64,000 nucleotides of DNA from Nocardia stercoris (lineage in GTDB: Bacteria; Actinomycetota; Actinomycetes; Mycobacteriales; Mycobacteriaceae): assembly GCF_003696265.1 (NCBI RefSeq), contig NZ_RFFH01000001.1, forward strand, positions 806,001 through 870,000, in the 5' to 3' direction. Positions 55,765 to 64,000 of this stretch are shown here, in pieces. The notes beneath the pieces were generated by a model that saw only the letters and a list, made by a program, of their open reading frames with translations, made no database searches and had not been told where the DNA came from. Each line of letters opens with the position of its first letter. Position 1 is the first letter of the stretch. The position numbers and the translations under genes are program-made.

Positions 55765-56535
55765 GTGACGAGCATGTGGGGCGCACCGCTGCGTTCGCGC
55801 TGGCGCGGCTCGCGCCGCCGGGATCCCGAGCAGGCGCGTTTCCTGACCGCGGCGTCGTTCCGCTGGATGATGGCCAATCGCGCGTACACGCCCTGGTATC
55901 TCGTGCGGTACTACCGGCTCGCCAAGTTCAAGCTGGCCAACCCGCATGTCGTGCTGCGCGGCATGGTGTTCCTGGGCCGGCGCGTCGAGATCCACGCGAC
56001 CCCGGAGCTGGGCCGGCTGGAGATCGGCAAGTGGGTGCACATCGGTGACGGCAACGCCATTCGCTGCCACGAGGGTTCGCTGCGCATCGGCGACAAGGTC
56101 GTCTTCGGCAAGGACAACGTCGTGAACACCTACCTCGACATCGAGATCGGGGAGTCCACGCTGGTCGCCGACTGGTGCTATATCTGCGATTTCGACCATC
56201 GCATGGAGGACATGACGCTGCCGATCAAGGATCAGGGCATCGTCAAGGGTCCGGTGCGGATCGGGCCCGACACCTGGATCGCGGCCAAGGTGACCGTGCT
56301 GCGCAACACGCGCGTGGGGCGCGGCTGTGTGCTGGGCGCGCACGCCGTGGTGAAGGGTGACATCGAGGACTTCGGGATCGCGGTCGGCGCGCCCGCGAAG
56401 GTGGTCAAGAACCGCAAGAAGGCGTGGGAGGACGCCGCCGACGAGCGGGCCCGGCACGCGGCCGCGCTCGCCGATATCGAGCGGAAGAAGTCCGGCGGCG
56501 CCGAGATCGAGGAAGTCGCGGCGCTGGGCGAGTGA
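55765..56535 (+). CDS. Left-handed beta-helix (hexapeptide) acyltransferase (Rv3034c-like)
   Basis: 256 residues from GTG 55765 (ATG at 55774 also possible). Hexapeptide repeats: VVLRGMVFLGRRVEIHATPELGRLEIGKWVHIGDGNAIRCHEGSLRIGDKVVFG, then VRIGPDTWIAAKVTVLRNTRVGRGCVLGAHAVVKGDI. Conserved His/Asn pairs of O-acetyltransferases (CDFDHRMED, VGAPAKVVKNR). The C-terminal tail is charged and helical. Transfers an acetyl or similar acyl group to an unknown sugar or amino acceptor. Confidence 0.87.
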   Translation: MTSMWGAPLRSRWRGSRRRDPEQARFLTAASFRWMMANRAYTPWYLVRYYRLAKFKLANPHVVLRGMVFLGRRVEIHATPELGRLEIGKWVHIGDGNAIRCHEGSLRIGDKVVFGKDNVVNTYLDIEIGESTLVADWCYICDFDHRMEDMTLPIKDQGIVKGPVRIGPDTWIAAKVTVLRNTRVGRGCVLGAHAVVKGDIEDFGIAVGAPAKVVKNRKKAWEDAADERARHAAALADIERKKSGGAEIEEVAALGE

Positions 56536-56613
56536 CCGTTCGCCGCGCGCCGCGTTGCCGGGGCGCGCGGCGAGTAGCCCGGCGGTGTCGGTGGCAGACG
56601 GTACCGTCGGGGC

Positions 56614-57153
56614 ATGACCCGATATGCGGCATTTCTGCGCGGCATCATGCCGTCGAATCCGAATATGCGCAACGATCGGCTCCGGGCGGTGGTCGAGGGG
56701 CTCGGATTCGACGGTGTCGGTTCGGTTCTCAGCAGCGGGAACATCGTCTTCGGTTGTGCGCAGACCGATCCCGCGGAGCTCGAGGACAAGATCCAGGCCG
56801 CGTTGCGCGCCGAGCTGGGTATCGGCGGCGGCACCATCGTCCGCGCCCGCGACGAGCTGCGGGCACTCGTCGACAGTGACCCTTTCGCGGACTTGACCCA
56901 CGGCCGCGGGTCCTACCTCACCGCCACCTTTCTCAAGCAGCCGATGCCCGGGCCACTCGCGACCGCCCCGCCCGAGCTGGCCGCGGCGGTTCGGGTGGTC
57001 CGCTACGACGTCCCGGCCCGCGCGGTGCTCTCGGTCATCGACAACACGTCGGCCGAGACCTCCAAGTACATGGGCTGGGTGGAACAGGTGTACGGCAAGG
57101 ACATCACCACCCGCACCTGGCTGACGGTGCACAAAGTGCTGGCGAAGCTGTAA
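56614..57153 (+). CDS. DUF1697-family protein
   Basis: 179 residues from ATG 56614, with TACCGT exactly 6 nt upstream (leaderless). Matches the DUF1697 pattern: YAAFLRGIMPSNPNMRNDRLRAVVEGLGFDGVGSVLSSGNIVF, then ELRALVDSDPF and the C-terminal TSKYMGWVEQVYGKDITTRTWLTVHKV. Function unknown; fold is ferredoxin-like repeats. It stands alone. Confidence 0.88.
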   Translation: MTRYAAFLRGIMPSNPNMRNDRLRAVVEGLGFDGVGSVLSSGNIVFGCAQTDPAELEDKIQAALRAELGIGGGTIVRARDELRALVDSDPFADLTHGRGSYLTATFLKQPMPGPLATAPPELAAAVRVVRYDVPARAVLSVIDNTSAETSKYMGWVEQVYGKDITTRTWLTVHKVLAKL

Positions 57154-57162
57154 TCTGAACGG

Positions 57163-57181
57163 GCCCCTCCGGTATCGGGGC
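57163..57181 (+). terminator. Short hairpin after the DUF1697 gene
   Basis: GCCCC and GGGGC arms around TCCGGTATC, 9 bp after the stop. Weak but well placed. Confidence 0.45.
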
Positions 57182-57371
57182 GTCAGTCGTCGGGGAATCC
57201 GGATACATCCCGATGGGTGGACGACTTTCCTTGTCGCTCCCGGTAATTGCCGAGTACATACGGTGCCGCTCGTCGCGCCGTCGCCGTCTCGGAGGACCGC
57301 GTCCCCTCGTGGCCGCGTGGAAATCAGGTGCTGAATCCACGTCCGTACGACACGCGTTTGGGGTGTGAACC

Positions 57372-59024
57372 ATGCTGAAAGTCTGGGCAGGATGGGTGGT
57401 CTCGGTCGTCACCGCGCTGTGCGTGCTGCTGGCGGCCCCGGTGGTGGCCGATCCGGCGCCCGTGTCGCTGGTCGAGGCGCCGAAACAGGTGCATCGCAGT
57501 GCTTCCGGGGCGGTGCGGCAGGTGGTGCCGGACGTTCCGGTCCCGGTGCCCGGCGGTCGCGCGGCCGATCCGGCCGCGGCCGCCGCGGCCCACGCGGCGA
57601 GTATCGAGCAGCTCTTCGGCCCGGGGGTCGACGCCGATCTGGTCGTGCAGCGGATCGCCGAGCGCGGCACCGGTGCCACCGTGCGGATGGCGCAGCGGGC
57701 CGCCGGCGTCCCGATCTACGGCGCGGATGTCGCACTGGCCCTGAGCCAGGACGGTGCCCTGCTGTCGGCCACCGGTGCCCTCGCCGAGGCCACCAAGGGC
57801 AGTTATCCGGCCGGTGGGCTCACGCCGCCGCCGGCGGCCGTCACGGCGGCCGTCGCGCGCACGGCGGAACTGTCCGCCGCGCCACCGGAATCCGTGCGGG
57901 TGAGCGCGCAGAGCGCCTCCTGGTACGACCCGGACCTGTCGGGCTCGGGCGGCCCGGGCCAGGTGGCGGTGCCGGCCTTCCGGTTCGATACGGCGTCGGG
58001 CAGCGGGCTGTGGCGGGTGTTCGTGGCCGCGGCGCCCGAGCCGGCCGTGCTCGGTGCCTGGCAGACGGCCGAGAACCTGACCCGGGTGGTGTGCGACGCC
58101 GCCGAGACCGGCGATCAGTTCGAGCTGGATGTGCCGTGCGGCGGGCATGGCAGCTATCCGGTGGTCCTGGTCGAGGACGGCAGGTCCGTGCCGCCCACGA
58201 CCGAGGCCGGCCAGGTCTACGACTGGATCGGTGATACCGAGGTGTTCTACCAGCGCTATACGCAGCTCGGCAGCCTCACCGACTTCATCGGTATCGATGC
58301 GGGTGACGGCCGCGGCCGGGCATTGCGGGCCACCGTGCGGGTGTGCGAGACGTCCTGCCCGTACGCCAACGCGTACTGGTCCGACGGCCGCGGTTTCGTG
58401 ATCGGTTCCGACGCCATGGGTCTCGATGTGGTGGCTCACGAGCTCACCCACGGCGTCACCGACAAGTCCAACGGGCTCGACTACGTGAACGAATCGGGGG
58501 CGATCAACGAGTCGATGTCGGATATCTTCGGTGAGTTCACCGCGCTGACCACCGGCACCGACCATCCGCTGGCCCTGCGCTGGAAGATCGGCGCCACCAC
58601 GGCGCTCGGAGTCATCCGGGATATGAAGTCACCGCGGTCGACCAAGTCCCCGCAACCTGACTACTACCGCGGTCCCGGGTGGGCGCCCACGAATTACGAC
58701 GACAGCCGGCCGGTTCCCGATCACGGGGGAGTGCACACCAACAGCGGGGTCGGGAACAAGCTCGCCTACCTGCTCACCGACGGCGATACCTTCAACGGAA
58801 CCACGGTGCGCGGCTTGGGGATTCCGAAGGTGGCGGCGCTGTACTGGACGGTGCAGACCGAGCTGTATCCCAGCGCCGATTACCCCGCACTGGCCAGCAC
58901 CCTGATCACCGCCTGCGCCGAGGACGCCGCCGACGGCCTGGCCGGGCTCACGGCAGGGGACTGTGCCCAGGTACGCAATGCGATTCGGGCCGTGCGGATC
59001 CCGTTGCTAGCCGACCACGTCTGA
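57372..59024 (+). CDS. Secreted M4-family (thermolysin-type) metallopeptidase
   Basis: 550 residues. Signal peptide MLKVWAGWVVSVVTALCVLLAAPVVA. A propeptide with FTP/PepSY-like segments (about 60-200) precedes the catalytic domain. Zinc site: HELTH (about 356-360) and Glu in NESGAINESMSDIFGE (about 378); the substrate-stabilising His is in GGVHTNSGVGNKLAYLL (about 452). All M4 hallmarks are intact. Likely autoprocesses and degrades extracellular protein. Terminated by the hairpin at 59055. Confidence 0.92.
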   Translation: MLKVWAGWVVSVVTALCVLLAAPVVADPAPVSLVEAPKQVHRSASGAVRQVVPDVPVPVPGGRAADPAAAAAAHAASIEQLFGPGVDADLVVQRIAERGTGATVRMAQRAAGVPIYGADVALALSQDGALLSATGALAEATKGSYPAGGLTPPPAAVTAAVARTAELSAAPPESVRVSAQSASWYDPDLSGSGGPGQVAVPAFRFDTASGSGLWRVFVAAAPEPAVLGAWQTAENLTRVVCDAAETGDQFELDVPCGGHGSYPVVLVEDGRSVPPTTEAGQVYDWIGDTEVFYQRYTQLGSLTDFIGIDAGDGRGRALRATVRVCETSCPYANAYWSDGRGFVIGSDAMGLDVVAHELTHGVTDKSNGLDYVNESGAINESMSDIFGEFTALTTGTDHPLALRWKIGATTALGVIRDMKSPRSTKSPQPDYYRGPGWAPTNYDDSRPVPDHGGVHTNSGVGNKLAYLLTDGDTFNGTTVRGLGIPKVAALYWTVQTELYPSADYPALASTLITACAEDAADGLAGLTAGDCAQVRNAIRAVRIPLLADHV

Positions 59025-59054
59025 CCCGGGGTGCAGGTGGGACGGCCGCAGAAC

Positions 59055-59094
59055 GCGAAACCCCCCGGCTCGCAACGGAATCGGAGGGTTTCGC
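59055..59094. terminator. Bidirectional terminator between M4 peptidase and ndh
   Basis: GCGAAACCCCCCG and CGGAGGGTTTCGC pair with one mismatch. Serves both convergent genes. Confidence 0.7.
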
Positions 59095-59127
59095 GGAGGC
59101 TGCCGAGCGGCGGTGTGCCGCAGCCGG

Positions 59128-60423
59128 TTACGCGGCGTGTTGCCTGGCGGCCGCGGGTGCGCGGGTGGCCGGCCGGTCCGCCTCGTGGAAGCCGGGGCGG
59201 CCGGTGCCGACGAAGGCGACCAGCCACGAGGCCACCGCGATGTACCGGTTGCGGAAGCCGACCAGGTAGAACAGGTGCACGGCCAGCCAGGTGACCCAGG
59301 CGAGCAGGCCGGTGAACTTGACCCGGTCGTTGATCTTGGTGACGGCGCTGAAGCGGCTGATCACCGCCATCGATCCCTTGTCCCAGTACCGGAACGGCGT
59401 GCCGGCCGGCTTCTTGCCGCGGATGATGTCCGCGACGTGGCGGCCTTCCTGCATGGCGGTCGGCGACTGGCCCGGGTAGCCGTTGAGCGAGGTCATGTCG
59501 CCGATGGCGTAGATGTCGGCGTGCCCGCCGACGGTGCAGTCGTCGTTGATCAGCAGGCGGCCGGCGCGGTCGGTCTCGCAGCCGGTGACGTCCGCGAGCA
59601 GCGCCGCGAATCCGCCGACCTGGACACCCGCCGACCAGACGACCGTCTCGGCCGCGAGCTGGCGCTCGATGCCGTCCTTGGCCTTGACGGTGACCTTGCC
59701 CTGTTCGATATCGGTGACGAAGCTGTCGAGCAGGACCTCGACGCCGTTGCGGGTCAACGACTCCCGCGCGTACTCCGACAGGCTGCCGCCGAAGGGCGGC
59801 AGGACCGCGCCCGCGCCCTCGACCAGCGTGACGGTGATCTCCTGGCGGTAGTGCCGCTTGGCCAGTTCCTTGAGCTGGCCGGCGACCTCGACCCCGGTCG
59901 GGCCGGCGCCGACCACGACGAAGCTGAGCAGTCGCTCCCTGGTTGCGGGATCGGCGGTGGCCGCCTCGGCGAACACCCGCTCGATCTGCGCCCGCAGCCG
60001 GGTGGCGTCGTCGATGGTCTTGAGCGAGAACGTCTTCTGCGCGAAGTCGTCGCGACCGAAGTACGACTGGCTGGCGCCGGTGGCCGCGATCAGCGAGCTG
60101 TAGCCGATCCGGTGGGTGCCGTCGGGGCCCTGGTAGGTGACCACGCCGGCCGCGGCGTCGATGTCGACGACGGTACCGAGGCGGACGTCGGCGTTGCGGT
60201 GCCGGTGCAGGATATTCGCGATCGGCGGGGCGATATCGGTGGACGGCAGCACACCTGTCGCAACCTGGTACAGCAGTGGCTGGAACAGGTGTTCCGGCGT
60301 GCTCGAGATGAGGACGTAGTTCACCCCCGATTTGTTGAGCTGTTTCGCGGCGGCCAACCCGCCGAAGCCCGAACCTACGATCACTACGTCCACGGTTTCG
60401 CTCACCGCGCCGATGTTCTGCAT
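59128..60423 (-). CDS. ndh: Type II NADH dehydrogenase (NDH-2)
   Basis: 431 residues. FAD site VVIVGSGFGGLAAAKQL near the N-terminus and NADH site VVVGAGPTGVEVAGQLKEL (about 170-188), then IYAIGDMTSLNGYPG (FAD ribityl) and SPTAMQEGRHVA. The C-terminal hydrophobic segment (FTGLLAWVTWLAVHLFYLVGF) is the membrane anchor. Passes electrons from NADH to menaquinone without pumping protons. Divergent from the LysR gene, which may control it. Confidence 0.92.
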   Translation of the reverse strand: MQNIGAVSETVDVVIVGSGFGGLAAAKQLNKSGVNYVLISSTPEHLFQPLLYQVATGVLPSTDIAPPIANILHRHRNADVRLGTVVDIDAAAGVVTYQGPDGTHRIGYSSLIAATGASQSYFGRDDFAQKTFSLKTIDDATRLRAQIERVFAEAATADPATRERLLSFVVVGAGPTGVEVAGQLKELAKRHYRQEITVTLVEGAGAVLPPFGGSLSEYARESLTRNGVEVLLDSFVTDIEQGKVTVKAKDGIERQLAAETVVWSAGVQVGGFAALLADVTGCETDRAGRLLINDDCTVGGHADIYAIGDMTSLNGYPGQSPTAMQEGRHVADIIRGKKPAGTPFRYWDKGSMAVISRFSAVTKINDRVKFTGLLAWVTWLAVHLFYLVGFRNRYIAVASWLVAFVGTGRPGFHEADRPATRAPAAARQHAA

Positions 60424-60501
60424 GACAGCCTCCTTCTGTCATTAGTAAACGCGATGTGGAATGGGCCCGTTCCGCCGGTGGCAGGCATACTTGAGATGAC
60501 T

Positions 60502-60519
60502 ATTATCTTGATCGCTAAT
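60502..60519. promoter_or_regulatory. Possible LysR box between ndh and the LysR gene
   Basis: ATTA-N10-TAAT, which includes the T-N11-A pattern of LysR boxes, 12 bp before the LysR start. The distal pair TCATTAG (about 60438) and CTAATGA (about 60515) is also symmetric. Binding is inferred. Confidence 0.4.
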
Positions 60520-60530
60520 GAATGGAGCTC

Positions 60531-61391
60531 ATGGTGGAGTTACGGCAGCTGACGTACTTCGTCGCGGTGTGCGAGGAGCTGAGTTTCAGCCGGGCGGCCT
60601 ATCGGTGCTTCATATCGCAAAGTGCTATCAGTCACCAGATCGCGCGTCTCGAACACGACCTCGGCGTGCAGCTGTTCGAGCGTTCCACGCGGTCGGTCGC
60701 GCCGACCGAGGCCACTGTCCGGCTACTGCCTCTTGCGAAGCAGATGCTCAGTCTCGAGTCCGCCATTCGCGCAGCTGTGCGCCCGGCCGGCCCGCGGATT
60801 CGCTTGGCGGCCAACATGTCTTTCGCAACCCGGTCGCTGTCGGCCATCGCGGGTGCGCGCGAGGCGCATCCGGGTGCGGAGATCGAGTTCGTGATCAAGC
60901 CGTTCCGGCAACGGATCGCGGCGGTCGCGGACGGTGACTGTGATGTGGCTCTCATTCGGGGCGGCGTCGACCAGCCGGGGCTGACGGTCGAACGGCTGTG
61001 GGTGGAGGACCTCGTGCTGGCCGTATCGTCCGGCCATCCGCTCGCGGAAAGACCAAATGTGACATTGGCCGAACTGTGCCAATATCCGCTGCTGCTGCCG
61101 CCCGAGCAGGAGCAGGTGCTGTTGCACACGATCGTGCGCGATTCGTTCGCCGAGCTGGCGTTGCGGCCCACCTTCGGCCCGCCCATCACCGCCGATCACA
61201 CCGCCACCATGGAACTGATCAACCGCCCCGACGCGTGGACGATCCTCTACGCCACCACCCCCACCGAGGGCATCGCCACGCTCGAACTGGTCGGTCACCC
61301 GCTGCGGATCCCGGTCTGCTCGGTGGTGCGCAGCGACGTCCGCCGCTCACCGATCCTGGAGACGCTGCTCGCCGCCCTGCACAGTTCGTGA
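60531..61391 (+). CDS. LysR-family transcriptional regulator
   Basis: 286 residues from ATG 60531 (MVELRQLTYF, the usual LysR beginning); ATG 60522 would add MEL. Winged helix: LRQLTYFVAVCEELSFSRAAYRCFISQSAISHQIARLEHDLGVQLFERSTRSVAPTEA. The effector domain is the periplasmic-binding type (IRLAANMSFATRSLSAIAGAREAHPGAEIEF). Effector unknown. Divergent from ndh with about 107 bp between starts. Confidence 0.9.
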   Translation: MVELRQLTYFVAVCEELSFSRAAYRCFISQSAISHQIARLEHDLGVQLFERSTRSVAPTEATVRLLPLAKQMLSLESAIRAAVRPAGPRIRLAANMSFATRSLSAIAGAREAHPGAEIEFVIKPFRQRIAAVADGDCDVALIRGGVDQPGLTVERLWVEDLVLAVSSGHPLAERPNVTLAELCQYPLLLPPEQEQVLLHTIVRDSFAELALRPTFGPPITADHTATMELINRPDAWTILYATTPTEGIATLELVGHPLRIPVCSVVRSDVRRSPILETLLAALHSS

Positions 61392-61433
61392 GGTGGCCCG
61401 GCGCGCGATCGCCGGACCACCCGTCACACGCGC

Positions 61434-62660
61434 CTAGGTCAGATGGACCGGCAGCGCGCGGTGCCCGTTGGAGATGAAACTGGGCAGCGGTTCGAGCTCC
61501 TTGGCCGGCACCGCCAGCCGTAGCCGCGGGAACCGCGCGAACAACGCCGGCAGCGCGATTCCGGCCTCGGCCCGCGCCAGCGGAGCGCCCAGGCAGTGAT
61601 GGACGCCGTAGCCGAATGCCATGTGCGCCTTGTCCGCCCGCGACACATCGAACACGGCGGCGTCGCCGGGGTGCGTCCGTGGATCGCGGCCGGTCGCGGC
61701 GTAGCAGACCAGGATCGGATCGCCCGGCGCGATCACCACGCCCGGCGCGACCTCGATCTCGGTGACGGCGTAGCGCAGCGGAACGTGCACGACCGCCGAC
61801 TCGAACCGCAGCGCCTCCTCGATCGCGTCCGTCCACGACACCTTGCCCGCGGTGACCTTCGCCAGCTCGTCCGGGTGGGTCAGCAGCGCGGTGATGGTCT
61901 GGTCGAGCAGGTTGATGGTGGTCTCGTGGCCGGCGCTGATCACCAGTAGCAGGGTGTCGATCAGCTCCGGTTCGCTCAGCGGCGCGCCCTCCCCGTCGTC
62001 GTCGCGGCTCGCGATCAGCAGGCTGGTCATGTCGTCGCCGGGGGTGGCCCGCTTGTAGGCCACGAGCTCACCGAGGAACCGGTACAGCTCGAGATAGTTG
62101 GCCTGCGCGTCCTCGGGCGTGATCGTGGTGTCGAAGGCCGCGTCGAAGCAGGCGCGCATGCCGGTGCCGAGTTCGGCCGGCACGCCCATCAATTCGAAGA
62201 TGACCCGGACCGGCACCTGGTAGCAGAATTCGTCGCGCAGGTCGACGACGGTGCCGGCCGGGGTGGCGGCCAGCTCGTCCAGGATCTCGGCGGCGATCTC
62301 CTCGATGCGCGGCCGCAGCGCGTCGGTGCGGCGGGCGGTGAAGGCGGGTGCGACCAGTCGGCGCAGCCGCCGGTGGTCGGCGCCGTAGGCGGTGAACATG
62401 TTGTTGACCGCCACCCACAGGTACAGCGACCAGTCGGGGGTGATCTCGCCGCCGGCGAAGGCGGGCCAGTGTTGCCGCGGGTCCTTCGACACCTGCGGGG
62501 AGACCAGAAGTCGTTCCAGCAGTGCGGTATCGGTGATCGACCAGGCGCGGATGCCGCCGGGCAGCTCGACCGGGGTCGCCGGTCCCTGTGCGCGCAGTCG
62601 GTCGATTTCGGCTTGGATATCGGATCCGGTGGGGTCGAGGACGATGGGCTGCGACGTCAT
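61434..62660 (-). CDS. Cytochrome P450 (second of tandem pair)
   Basis: 408 residues. I-helix SAGHETTINLL (acid-alcohol pair replaced by His-Glu-Thr as AGHETT), ExxR in EEALRFE, and haem loop FGYGVHHCLGAPLAR with the Cys ligand (about 355). Similar to bacterial CYP105/107-like clan. Class I, needing ferredoxin; none adjacent. Follows the other P450 gene by 22 bp in the same direction. Confidence 0.92.
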   Translation of the reverse strand: MTSQPIVLDPTGSDIQAEIDRLRAQGPATPVELPGGIRAWSITDTALLERLLVSPQVSKDPRQHWPAFAGGEITPDWSLYLWVAVNNMFTAYGADHRRLRRLVAPAFTARRTDALRPRIEEIAAEILDELAATPAGTVVDLRDEFCYQVPVRVIFELMGVPAELGTGMRACFDAAFDTTITPEDAQANYLELYRFLGELVAYKRATPGDDMTSLLIASRDDDGEGAPLSEPELIDTLLLVISAGHETTINLLDQTITALLTHPDELAKVTAGKVSWTDAIEEALRFESAVVHVPLRYAVTEIEVAPGVVIAPGDPILVCYAATGRDPRTHPGDAAVFDVSRADKAHMAFGYGVHHCLGAPLARAEAGIALPALFARFPRLRLAVPAKELEPLPSFISNGHRALPVHLT

Positions 62661-62682
62661 GGTGGAACCTCCGTGCGTTCGC

Positions 62683-63942
62683 CTAGGGCATCGCCGCCGG
62701 CCGTGAGGGCGGGAACCGGACCGGCAGGGCTGCCAGGGCCCGATTGAAAGGCCCTGGGCGCCAATCTAATTCGTCTGCCGGAACCGCGAGGGAGAGTTCG
62801 GGCAGCACGTCGGTGAGCTGGTCGATCGCGTCCTGCGCGATGAGGTACGCCGGCGACTTCGCCGGGCATGCGTGCGGCCCGGCACTCCAGGCCAGGTGCG
62901 CCCGGTTGTCGAGAAAGCCACCGCTGCCGCGGATCTCGGGATCGTTGTTGCAGGCCGCCATGCTGATCATGACCGGCTGATGCGCGGGCAGCCACACCCC
63001 GTCGACCAGGATGGGGTGCCGCGGATAGCTCAGGCAGTAGTTGGCGCCGGGTGGGTCGGTGTAGAGCAGTTCGTCGAGCGCGTCGCGCGTGGTCAGGTTG
63101 CCGCCCAGCAGATTTCCGGCGAAGCGATCGTCGGTGAGCATCTTCAGCATCGTGTTGGCGATCAGGTTCGTGGTCGGCTCGATCCCGGCCCCGTACAGTG
63201 TCGCGATCTGATGGGTCATCTCCTCGTCGCTGAGCCGCGCGGGATGCTTGATCAGGCGGGACACGATGTCGTCGGCCGGGTTGGCCCGCCGCAGCAGCGC
63301 CAGCTCGAGCATCGCGTCGGTCAGCATCTTGTTGCCCTGCTCGGCGTTCTCGCCGGCGGCCCAGATGATCGCGGTGCCCTGGGCGATCCGCTGGCCGATG
63401 TCGGCCGGGCAACCGAGCAGCACATTGATGATCTGGAACACGAGCGGAAACGCGTACTGCGAGATGAGATCCGCGCCGCCGTTGGCGCTGAAACCGTCGA
63501 TCAGCGGTGTGGCGGTGCGTGCCACTACCGAGTGCAGCCCGTGCAGATCGATTTCGGCGATCGCCGCTACCGTGGCTTGCCGGTACCGGACGTGGTCGGC
63601 GCCGCTCGAGCGAAGCGCGTTCGGCCGCCACTCCAGCATCGGCATCACCGGGTTGTCCGCGGGAACCGTGCGCTGCCACAGCCGCGGATCGGCGGGAAAG
63701 TTCTCGGGGTCGTTGAGGATCCGGACCGCCGTGTGGTATCCGATGACCAGGCTCGCCCGGATCCCCGGCGCCAGCTCGATCGGGACCAGGGTGCCGTAGT
63801 CCTGCCGCATGGCCCGGTACATTCGGTGCGGATCGGCGGCGAACTCCTTGGTGTACAAGGGAATTCGTGGCCCGATCGCGTCGATCGCGATCCCGGTCTC
63901 GGTGGGCCGGTCGTCGCCGGGCGTGGGATCGGACAGGGTCAC
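62683..63942 (-). CDS. Cytochrome P450 (conservon-type, first of tandem pair)
   Basis: 419 residues from GTG 63942, which overlaps the stop of the upstream gene (GTGA). Haem loop WSAGPHACPAKSPA (Cys about 370), where the usual Phe-x-x-Gly is Trp-Ser-Ala-Gly; the I-helix region YGAGIEPTTNLIANTML has GIEPTT in place of AGxxT. This divergent I-helix and haem loop are typical of CvnE P450s encoded at the end of actinobacterial conservons. Substrate unknown. Confidence 0.88.
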   Translation of the reverse strand: MTLSDPTPGDDRPTETGIAIDAIGPRIPLYTKEFAADPHRMYRAMRQDYGTLVPIELAPGIRASLVIGYHTAVRILNDPENFPADPRLWQRTVPADNPVMPMLEWRPNALRSSGADHVRYRQATVAAIAEIDLHGLHSVVARTATPLIDGFSANGGADLISQYAFPLVFQIINVLLGCPADIGQRIAQGTAIIWAAGENAEQGNKMLTDAMLELALLRRANPADDIVSRLIKHPARLSDEEMTHQIATLYGAGIEPTTNLIANTMLKMLTDDRFAGNLLGGNLTTRDALDELLYTDPPGANYCLSYPRHPILVDGVWLPAHQPVMISMAACNNDPEIRGSGGFLDNRAHLAWSAGPHACPAKSPAYLIAQDAIDQLTDVLPELSLAVPADELDWRPGPFNRALAALPVRFPPSRPAAMP

Positions 63943-64000
63943 GACTGGGCCTCCAGACGCTGGAACAGGTACTCGCACAGGGTGATCAGCGCCTCGAGGC
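63939..64000 (-). CDS. 3' end of a gene, probably conservon GTPase (CvnD-like); truncated by window
   Basis: Only the last 19 residues (LEALITLCEYLFQRLEAQS) are inside the window. The stop TGA overlaps the GTG of the P450 gene. A C-terminal helix of this kind, directly before a P450 of the CvnE type, fits the MglA-like GTP-binding protein that ends a conservon (kinase, roadblock, DUF742, GTPase, P450). The sequence alone is too short to be sure. Confidence 0.5.
   Translation of the reverse strand, partial: LEALITLCEYLFQRLEAQS

Noticed and set aside
54301-57132. 943-codon open frame on the minus strand across the PQQ lipoprotein, acyltransferase and DUF1697 genes
   Set aside because: Low-complexity Arg/Ala/Gly translation, crosses three well-supported genes and gaps between them.

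Overview
The window is high-GC actinobacterial chromosome, most likely Nocardia or a close relative in Mycobacteriales. Many genes start with GTG, stop/start overlaps of four bases (ATGA or GTGA) are common, and many transcripts look leaderless. The order fecB - ctaD - serB2 - ABC ATPase - NUDIX-like - echA17 - methyltransferase - THUMP-like - PQQ lipoprotein - hexapeptide acyltransferase matches, from memory, Mycobacterium tuberculosis Rv3044 down to Rv3034c. The nrdHIE and nrdF genes match Rv3053c-Rv3048c. The genus is inferred, not proven.

Layout. 0-2 kb: 3' end of a CobW GTPase, then a divergent MarR regulator and short-chain dehydrogenase. 2-6.3 kb: molybdenum-cofactor genes, moaA-moaD on the minus strand and moeA - moaC/mog fusion - moaE on the plus strand. 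6.3-7.7 kb: TetR regulator and FMN reductase. 8-11.2 kb: nrdHIE behind a tandem pair of NrdR boxes. 11.3-19 kb: mixed genes (TauD-type dioxygenase, zinc-ribbon protein, DUF4097 protein, Fic protein with its own operators, secreted GH5 glycosidase, quinone reductase, ArsR/ketopantoate reductase). 19.2-20.3 kb: nrdF behind a second, identically spaced NrdR-box pair. 20.4-24.3 kb: TetR/aldo-keto reductase, a TmrB-like protein and a WGR/beta-propeller protein.

24.4-29.2 kb is the most interesting stretch. It is a four-gene, translationally coupled operon encoding a coiled-coil protein, a RecB/Cas4-type nuclease with all four Fe-S cysteines, a protein with a possible beta-barrel, and an SF1 Upf1/Dna2-type helicase. 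Together these look like Dna2 split into separate polypeptides. 29.3-31.7 kb holds a beta-propeller protein and a membrane protein/LemA pair.

31.8-38.06 kb is an apparent insertion bounded by a direct repeat of about 75 bp (imperfect). It carries a lipoprotein-like gene, a 1332-residue DUF4011-helicase-Vsr-type protein (the hhe defence architecture) and a HEPN-like partner. The right-hand repeat contains the start of a HAD-like gene; the left-hand repeat is an orphan copy of that gene start. No integrase is visible.

38.5-43.5 kb: MMPL transporter and a TetR - old yellow enzyme - SDR operon with a doubled palindromic operator. 43.5-56.5 kb: the conserved fecB-ctaD-serB2 block, in which the ctaD 3' end plus terminator is present three times in tandem (164-bp period). 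56.6-64 kb: DUF1697 protein, secreted M4 protease, type II NADH dehydrogenase, LysR regulator, two cytochromes P450 and the end of what is probably a conservon GTPase gene.

Functional themes are respiration (ctaD, ndh), aerobic deoxynucleotide synthesis under NrdR control, Moco synthesis, and two candidate nuclease-helicase defence or repair modules inserted between blocks that are contiguous in mycobacteria.
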